Source of the DNA: Pinus tabuliformis
Lineage: Eukaryota; Streptophyta; Pinopsida; Pinales; Pinaceae
NCBI GenBank assembly: GCA_031772625.1
Contig: CM062819.1
Location: forward strand, 826,987,503-827,051,502
Direction: 5' to 3'
Length of the DNA stretch: 64,000 bases
Positions 57,434 through 64,000 of this stretch are shown one piece after another. Under the pieces are notes generated by a model. The model was not told the DNA's origin. It was given only the letters and a program-made list of their open reading frames with translations, and made no database searches. A program made the position numbers and the translations under genes. Positions within the stretch are counted from its first letter, which is position 1; every line of letters begins with the position of its first letter.

Positions 57434-59653
57434 CTATAGCCCTTTCATAGCTTTACTATCACGCAGTAGCTCCATACAGGTTTCCAAGGAAGTTGTGAGA
57501 ATAGATGGGTCCATTTCTGGCTCAAGTTTATCTTTGCTTCCTGAAGTGGAGGCATCAGCAAAGCTATTCTTAGCTTCCATGAAGGTTTCCTGAGCACGCT
57601 CCAAATCAAACTCGGCCTCTTTCACTGGAGCTTTGTGAACCCAAATACTATCCTCTGGTTGTTTCCCCTTGTCATCTCCTATCGTGATTCCACTTTGGAG
57701 CACTATGTTTACGTTCGGATCTTTGTCGCGCGGCACAGACCTCAACATCTACAAGTTCTGAGTCAGGGGAGGTGGTAGCTCTCCTTTGTCGCATATCCTA
57801 GCTATCAGCGTAGGACAATCTTTTGTCTCATGATCAAACAATGTGCAATACTTGCACAACGGGTGCATTAGATTTGTGCAATCACGGGCATAGTGTCCTA
57901 TCCCTCCGCAATTGTAGCAAATCAATTGTCCGTGACCTCTACCATGTCCTCCTTTTCCTTAGCCTCGTCTACGCCCCTAAAATCTTGTCTGCACCATCCC
58001 TGTATTCTAATCAAGGGGCTACGTTTCAGCCTAAACTCTGTAGGTGGGAGTCCTATCCATCATCAATTCATAGCTCCTCCAAGTACGCTCATCATGTCCC
58101 ACCAACCTACAAAAGTTGCAAAACAACTTCTATAACAAGTGGCAGTTGTCCGTGTCATGTTTTCCTGCTATTTGATAGATAGAGCGCCACAAAGCAGGCA
58201 TCACACTAGGTTCTGCTTGAGCTTTCATCCTTAAAGGCATCAGTCCTCCTCCTGCCAGGTAATTTGTAAAGACTAGACAATGGTCTTTGTCATCACCTTG
58301 ACTCTTGCATTTCACGCACCATAGTTATTCGTGCACTTCTGGTCGAATCGTCCTATCCTGTTTCAAACTCTGCATCTCAAGGCACAGATTCTTCATTTGC
58401 GCATGGATCTACTGAACTCCTAGGTTTGGATCTTGCATTGAGGTCTCATGAAGCCTCATGGAAATCTCCAAAGCCTCTGCCTGAGTTGTTATCTTCTGCT
58501 GCAATAGCGCACTCCTTAAATGTGGTAGTAGCGAAGCTACAAACCACTCACGATGTCATGCATCCATCAGATTCATGTTGGCTTCGCGGATAGTACATTT
58601 CATCCTCTGATCTATTTCCCAAGGTGTCTCGCCTATTAGCATCATGATTTCTTTGAATCCCACAATCGACTGCGCTTCAGATTTAGGCCTGCTAAATTCT
58701 CTATTTAGCATTGTTTGGGTATCCACGACTCTGGCATTCGGGTTATAATTGGAGTACTTATATACCAAGTCATCGCGTGATCTTGTAGGGCGCTAACCAG
58801 CTTCGCTTTCTTTATATGGTCATTTGTAACACCTTGCGCTTTCCATACAGCCCTTACAATGAACCAGAATTGGTCTGGATCCTCATTCCCCAAACCTTTG
58901 AACACAGGTAACTTCATTGTGTTTGCCATAGTGAATTGCGGTGGTGGTGGAGTTGGTACGGGTGAAGATGGAGGTGATGGCAGTGAAGTTGGTGGTGGTG
59001 TGGGTGGAGGTGGTATTCGCAGAATTCTTTGTCTTATCAGATGAATATCACTTCACGGAGAGACCTTCGCGAGCTCTTCCTTGTCCCCTCATGGAGGTGA
59101 AATCAAGGGGCTATTTTTTGGACCCTTATTTCCTTCGTTCTTGTAAACCTTTCCACTTCATGTAGCCCCGAACATCAAGGTAACTGCATAACCCACTTTT
59201 TGCACAACAGCATTTTAATCGAAATATTCAAAGACTTTACATACCTTGCGATCCTTTGAGAAAGCATCACTCTGCCTCGTTGTAGCTAACTGAGGTGTCA
59301 ACTGTGAACTCAGTAACAAGTCTGCCTATAATGTGATTGAGCCAATAATCGACAGTGCGTGTGATCTTATCCTCCGATGCTACCAACCTTCGCACTAGCT
59401 CCAGGGTCCACACAATACGACCATCAATTTTCCACCTTCCTTGGCTATCTACTAGCTTCGCGATCCACTTGTATAGCTCAGTAGGGAAGGACACGAAAAA
59501 CATTTCATGGATCTCCATATATAGGTAGTTGTCTAGCCACTCTTCTTTTGACAGTTGTGGGTTTCTGTTTTCCTGTGACGCAAACTCGTGAATTCTTCTA
59601 TCCAAACAGCCTTTGATTTCTTTCTTAGTTGGATTCCAATGATATGACATCAC
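57434..59653 (-). pseudogene. gag: E4 Gag with multiple zinc knuckles
   Basis: It starts MMSYHWNPTKKEI at 59653; the N-terminal segment (59653-59267) has LYKWIAKLVDSQGRWKI. A Gly/Pro-rich region follows (GGT repeat on the plus strand, 58940-59015). The capsid core (58929-58556) has KLPVFKGLGNEDPDQFWF and ITTQAEALEISMRLHE. Nucleocapsid: CKYC-type pieces at 58160-58080, then a well-preserved pair CYNCGGIGHYARDC and CKYCTLFDHETKDC around 57830-57920, both CX2CX4HX4C. The C-terminal part is 57748-57434. At least four frame breaks occur. Confidence 0.88.
58940..59020. repeat. GGT/GGAGGT-rich microsatellite in E4 gag
   Basis: Imperfect GGT and GGTGAT triplets encode a Pro/Thr-rich stretch on the coding minus strand. 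A diverged copy lies at 60655-60720. Confidence 0.8.
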
Positions 59654-59694
59654 ACATCTCTCATGCAGATTCTGGTCCCGCCAACTGAACCATT

Positions 59695-60651
59695 TGTTGG
59701 CTTATGGGGGACTAACCCAAGTTCAAAGTTAGTTAGCCAAACAAATAACTACACTATTGGCCCTTTCGGCATCAACCTGTGGAGTGCGAACTAAAGTCTC
59801 ACCCGAAGCAGTATGGGGGGATGCAGGAACCAAGTTTCCACACCCTTGAGATGGTTGTGATGTCAGTTTAGTCCAACTATACATTCCTTTGCATAGGTTG
59901 ATTCATGCTCTGTTCCACCCTTCAGTACCCTCGCAAAGTGTTACAATCACCCTTCATGCAGCCCTAATCAGGGGTTGAGATGCTTTTGCACTGCTAAGGC
60001 AGCGAACTGCGATATCTCCAAAACTACGCCAAGTATCTTGCTTATCTTACTATCAGATCTTAGTTATCTTCGCGTAATAGATATTCTAACTTGCGTTCAC
60101 TTAACCAAAACAATTATACACATTCGTGCATCATATAAGAATTAGAAGTGAAATTCATACCCAATATAACATATGCATAAAACAGGAAATAAAGACGCAG
60201 AATTGATAGAAACTTCTCTTTATTAATACTTCCAGATAATTACAGACTCAACTCACCCTACACACTCAACTGCAGGGGTCTGCGCACTTAGTTGTGGACT
60301 ACTAGGCCTCTGCGCACTTAGCCGCAAAGCCTCTACCTATGCTACGACCCAAAATTTAGACTTACACTTCAGATATGACTCAATTCTTCCTCATTGATTG
60401 ATTGTTTTAACTACTTAGAGCTTCGCTCTATTTATACAATTCTAGGGTCCATAGACCATGGGTAGATCTTCTACAGCAGACATTACATTATCAAAATAAG
60501 GGCAGACAACTCTATGACTCTTTAACAACTATGTGCTCCTCGCCCACAAAATGTGGAGTATTTACATTGGAATTAAAAAATTAGACCAAAATCTGGGCTC
60601 TAAGCCCCAAAACTTCCCTTGGTGGATTCGGCACCCAACAGGCCCCCAACA
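59695..60651 (-). repeat. E4 5' LTR
   Basis: This 957-bp LTR has the same ends as 48888-49709. In element orientation it is followed by AATGGTTCAGTTGGC, which should be the primer site region (TGG...), but I could not match it to a specific tRNA with confidence. Confidence 0.92.
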
Positions 60652-61376
60652 CATGGTACGGGTGAAGATGGAGGTGATGGCAGTGAAGCCAGTGGTGGTG
60701 TGGGCGGAGGTGGTATTCATGGAATTCTTTGTCTTATCATATGAGTAGCACTTTGTGAAGAGACCTTCACGAGCTCTTCCTCGTCCCCTCCCAGAGGTGA
60801 AATCAAGGGGCTATTTTCTGGACCCTTATTTCCTCTGTTCCTGTAAACCTTTCCACTTCGCATAACCCCGAACATCAAGGTAACTTCATAACCTGCTTTT
60901 CGCACAACAACATTTTAATCCAAGTATTCAAAGACTTTACGTACTTACCTCACGGTCCTTTGAGAAAGCATCGCTCTGCCTAGCTATAGCTGACTGAGGT
61001 GTCAATCGTGATCTCAGTAACAAATACGCCTATAATGTGATCGAGCCAATGATCGACAGCACGTGCGATCTTATCCTCCAATGCTTCCAACCTTCGCACT
61101 AGCTCAAGGGTCCACACAATAGGACCATCAAGTTTCCACCTCCCTTAGCTTTCTTCTAGCTTTGTGATCCACTTGTATAGCTCAGTAGGTAAGGACGCGA
61201 AAAATATTTTGCGGATCTCCATATACAGGTAGCTATCTAGCCACTCTTCTTTTGACAGTCAAATGTTTTTGTTTTCCTCCGCTGCGAACTCGTGAATTCT
61301 TTTGTCCAACCAGCCTTTGATTTCTTTCTCAGTTGGATTCCAATGATACAAAATGACACATCTCTCATGCAAAACA
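60652..61376 (-). pseudogene. Second, partial E4-family gag 5' piece
   Basis: This is homologous to about 58950-59675 in the same orientation, including the GGT-rich stretch and the N-terminal Gag segment (LDKRIHEF-like region near 61300). It directly follows the LTR end at 60651 within four bases, an arrangement that a simple insertion cannot give. It ends at about 61370 in a microhomology (GCA) with the inverted piece to its right. Confidence 0.85.
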
Positions 61377-62140
61377 AACAAATAATGCAAGTTGTGGAGA
61401 AAGCCTGCCAGATGGTCCCGGAGTTGGCCATCCAAGTAGAGGAACCGATGGAGGCATGCATCCGTAAGTTAGCCACAGGGGTGCATGACGTAAGAGCAGA
61501 AATGGCCAGGGTTAAGCTGGAGCTGAACCTTCATATAATAGAGCTACAATTGAAGGCTTAGCCTTCAACTTTGCTAGAGGTCAGAGAACAACGTACCACC
61601 ACGATCACAACAACAATGCCGATGGTTGACAGTGCAGTGACAAACTGCATTAAGCTGTTCGAGCAGTCATTCGAGGTCCTCACCACCCTGCAGGAAGACC
61701 CGAACATAGAACGCCTAGAGACAAAGGCACGTAAGTTGCAACAAAAATATGATGAGCTAAAGGGGACCGTGCAAACGATTTCCCTTACATAGAGGCTTGC
61801 AAGGATGCAACAAGCCAAGGCACTCAAGGAATAGGCAGATGTTGCTCAGCATAAAGAGGCAGTTTTGATAGCGCGCCTATAGCCATGGATGGATGAGGCA
61901 TATACAATTACAGCATCTATTGAAGCAAAACTTGTGCAGCTGCAAGCAACTCAGGAGAGGATTCAAGGTAGCAATTCAATGACAGCAACGACAACAGTCA
62001 CCGAACAACGCATGGAGGAAGTCCAATAGACAGTCGCTCAGTGCGCTGCCGAACTTGCAGTAATCCAAACAAAGTTGGGAGGTCTTTGCGCTAAGATCTC
62101 CGCACCGGTAGAGTGACTTGAGGGCGAGTCACGATGTTTG
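61377..62140 (+). pseudogene. Inverted copy of the E4 3' coding relic (coiled-coil)
   Basis: The plus strand is homologous to the minus strand of about 49740-50480. Open pieces 61292-61561 (from about 61377: QVVEKACQMVPELAIQVEEP, EMARVKLELNLHI) and 61571-61792 (FEQSFEVLTTLQEDPNIERLE, LQQKYDELKGTVQ) form long amphipathic helices typical of coiled-coils. Stops separate the pieces. It leads straight into an LTR fragment, as the relic in E4 does. Confidence 0.82.
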
Positions 62141-62355
62141 TGTTGTGTTGGGTGCCTGTTGGGCGCTGCATCCCCCAAGGGAAGTTTTGGGGCTTAGAGC
62201 CCAGATTTTGGTCTGATTTTGTAATTCCAATGTAAAGACTCCACATTTTGTGGGTGTGGAGCGCATAGTTGTTAAAGATTCATAGGCTTATCCACCCTTA
62301 TTTTGATAATGTAATGTCAGCTGTAGAAGATCTACCCATGGTCCGTGGACCATGG
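62141..62355 (+). repeat. E4-family 3' LTR fragment, plus orientation
   Basis: It starts TGTTGTGTTGGGTGCCTGTT and is homologous to the reverse complement of the E4 LTR ends (49500-49709). It is cut at 62355 by the Tat-like LTR that starts with TGTTATAG. The last five bases, catgg, are the candidate target duplication of that insertion. Confidence 0.85.
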
Positions 62356-63396
62356 TGTTATAGACATTTTTGTGCCTTACAACATTGAGCATGAAATGTC
62401 CATAATCCAAGGGATCCAAAGTCCCTAAATGAGTTGTTCCTACCCCTAGAGGAACAAGATCAACCAAAGACAGCTTCTCCCAGAAGTTCTCCACCAAAAA
62501 CCACTCAGAAACAGTCAATTCAGGATCAATTCAGAGGCTCCACTAGCTGTCTGCGCTGAAATGCAGAGATTACACTGGCTAGGTGCACTGCAACGCAGGT
62601 AGAAGCACTACCAGGGTGCGCTAAGCGGGAAATGACAAATGGCAAGTTCATTCAACGAGGTGGAAAGACCCTGGAAGCTTCCAGAATCTTCCTCAATGAC
62701 ACTTGCCTCAATGAATTCGACTAATGATGAGTAAGAGGTTCTCAACCTCCAAGTGGAAGCAAGAACTGACAGAGAGAAGCCACAAGTCAAAACATAAGCT
62801 GACTCATCCTCTCTGCTTACATCTATATATGGATATCTCACCCAGAGGTTCAGGAGGCTGGAATTTTGTACTTTGCAGAGAATTGCTGTTGGTTTGAGAT
62901 TGAGATTAGCACATTGGGTGATTTATGCTTTGTTGGAGGAGAGGAAGGGATTCCTTTGCTGGGAGGTAGATGCTGGATCAGAACTCACTTGGTTGTATCT
63001 CCTCTTGGACTTTATTATCATATCAATAAACTATTTGAGTTTCTCCTACATGTTGTATACCAATGATGTTTTGTTATGCTTACATGTTTAGCTTAATCTG
63101 ATCTTGAGCTTTTTATGGATGTATATCTGTATCTTTGTGTAGTTTCTCTCTCTTGTGATCTTGCAGGAATTCGGTGAAGCTGGGCTAGTGAAGGAGCAAG
63201 AAGCTGGGAGCTACTAAAGAGAAGAGTGATTTGGATGGACAAACTAGCGGAAGATACAGGTTAGTTAGATCCTTCTTCCTCACTTGCATTTCATAAAGAA
63301 GAATACTCGAATAAGTTTACCTGTTTGTTGCTAAGGCACTATCACCTCTTAGAGTGGGATAGGGGCATTCCGAATTGGATACTTTTCCCAACAACA
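62356..63396 (+). repeat. 5' LTR of a plus-strand Tat-like element
   Basis: This 1.04-kb LTR begins TGTTATAGAC and ends with CAACA before the primer site; the end could also be 63393. Its start matches that of the Tat-like LTR at 35310-36312 (TGTTATAG) but the interior differs, so it is a different family of the same lineage. Open frames inside (62866-63091, 62608-62841) are not supported as genes. Confidence 0.85.
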
Positions 63397-63399
63397 AAT

Positions 63400-63417
63400 T
63401 GGCGACTCCGCTGGGGA
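63400..63417 (+). other. Primer binding site (tRNA-Arg)
   Basis: It reads TGGCGACTCCGCTGGGGA, an exact complement of the 3' end of plant tRNA-Arg(ACG) as I remember it (CCCCAGCGGAGUCG-CCA). Confidence 0.93.
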
Positions 63418-64000
63418 GAGTATCTTGTTAGTTTATTTGTGTTTCTATTGTTGTTCTTCTCATAAACTCAGGAGTGCCGAATCGAAATGCATTTGCCATT
63501 TTCAAATGCAAAGTAGAGATCTGCCACTCTAGCCCACTCACTGGGCCTGTTTTTATGATCTGAACAAACTGATCCACAAGTGCTCTAACAACCCTTTGTG
63601 ATAGATCTTAGTCCTCCTTTAAATCATCCTCCTAATTGTACCTAATTTATAGCTTTGATCCGGCCAAAAACTGTTGATTTAACTGCAAACCGTAACACAG
63701 AACCCAGAAACAACTCTCGTTTCTGCTTCAGCGCAAACTCTGTGAAGAGGTTCTGCATTTCAACGCAGGTCCCGTGAAGGCTACCTGCGCTGAATGTCAA
63801 AACCTCTGTGTTGGGAGTGCGCTGATCAGTCTTTGCCTTGTGCAGCTGTGGTTCCCTGCTTCCTTTTGCTCAGTTTCATCTCTGTTTTTTTGCAGCCTGT
63901 TATCAGTCAGTGTACCTATCTGAAACCCCTTTTCTTTGCCTCAATTCCGCCTCAGTTGTATAAAGAAATTGTATTTGTTCTTTGTGTATTTGTTACATCA
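63418..64000 (+). other. Leader of the right-hand Tat-like element (cut by window)
   Basis: This sequence follows the primer site and shows no coding. Gag would be expected beyond the window, since the leader of copy B is about 2 kb. Confidence 0.7.

Larger units (their letters stand above)
48888..60651 (-). mobile_element. E4: non-chromoviral Ty3/Gypsy element with extra 3' region
   Basis: This 11.8-kb element has LTRs 48888-49709 and 59695-60651. In minus-strand order it has gag with zinc knuckles, protease, RT, RNase H, integrase and about 3.5 kb between integrase and the 3' LTR holding an additional coding relic. There is no chromodomain. The D-L-G-S protease site and Y-F-D-D-W RT box place it, from memory, in a non-chromoviral Gypsy lineage seen in conifers; OTA affinity is inference. 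The left flank acaat belongs to E5 RNase H. The right flank is not E5 but another piece of the same family, so there is no matching target duplication. Confidence 0.9.

Noticed and set aside
58859-59165. Gly/Val-rich plus-strand frames
   Set aside because: They are the opposite strand of the GGT-rich microsatellite within E4 gag.
1-64000. Endogenous plant pararetrovirus (caulimovirid) sequences
   Set aside because: All RT-bearing segments are linked to LTRs, Met or Arg primer sites or integrase; no movement-protein or caulimovirid coat motif was seen.

Overview
This window looks like repeat-dominated nuclear DNA of a large-genome seed plant. Gymnosperm, probably conifer, is my best guess: the Ty3/Gypsy protein families here (protease directly followed by an archaeal-type RNase H, Tat-like units with an antisense gene, RT domains with an FDDW box) are ones I associate from memory with conifer genomes. 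That is inference, since no host gene anchors the taxonomy. I found no convincing cellular gene, tRNA, rRNA or CRISPR. Nearly all explained sequence is Ty3/Gypsy LTR retrotransposon, often nested, duplicated, inverted or truncated.

Layout. (1) 1-5713: a small young chromovirus on the minus strand with 333-bp LTRs, an initiator-Met primer site, gag, pol and a chromodomain, carrying only about five disabling lesions. (2) 5714-7689: AT-rich, nothing recognised. (3) 7690-13700: a very old minus-strand element E6 with gag, protease, archaeal-type RNase H, a pre-RT linker and integrase. It is cut by a 1538-bp solo LTR with a perfect 5-bp target duplication, a 280-bp fold-back repeat and an 86-bp exact tandem duplication. 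(4) 15324-44280: a Del/Tekay-like chromovirus E3 on the minus strand. Its left LTR is split by a 21-kb nested block (15377-36312) holding two tandem, roughly 90% similar copies of a Tat-like unit: gag, protease, archaeal RNase H, no RT and no integrase, plus an antisense plus-strand gene with a conserved 116-bp intron. (5) 44281-48887: LTR fragments, a degenerate tRNA-Arg primer-site region, and a plus-strand RT/RNase H relic E5. (6) 48888-60651: a minus-strand non-chromoviral Gypsy element E4 with both LTRs, gag with zinc knuckles, protease, RT, RNase H, integrase and a long extra 3' coding relic. It is inserted in the RNase H of E5. (7) 60652-62355: an inverted chimera of E4-family pieces. 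(8) 62356-64000: the 5' LTR, tRNA-Arg primer site and leader of a plus-strand Tat-like element running off the window.

How the parts relate. Two priming classes coexist: initiator Met (E1, E3) and Arg (the Tat-like units). E1 is the only nearly functional element. The others carry many stops, and several catalytic residues are lost. The Tat-like doublet could only have moved with RT and integrase supplied in trans, and it carries the most unusual coding content of the window.
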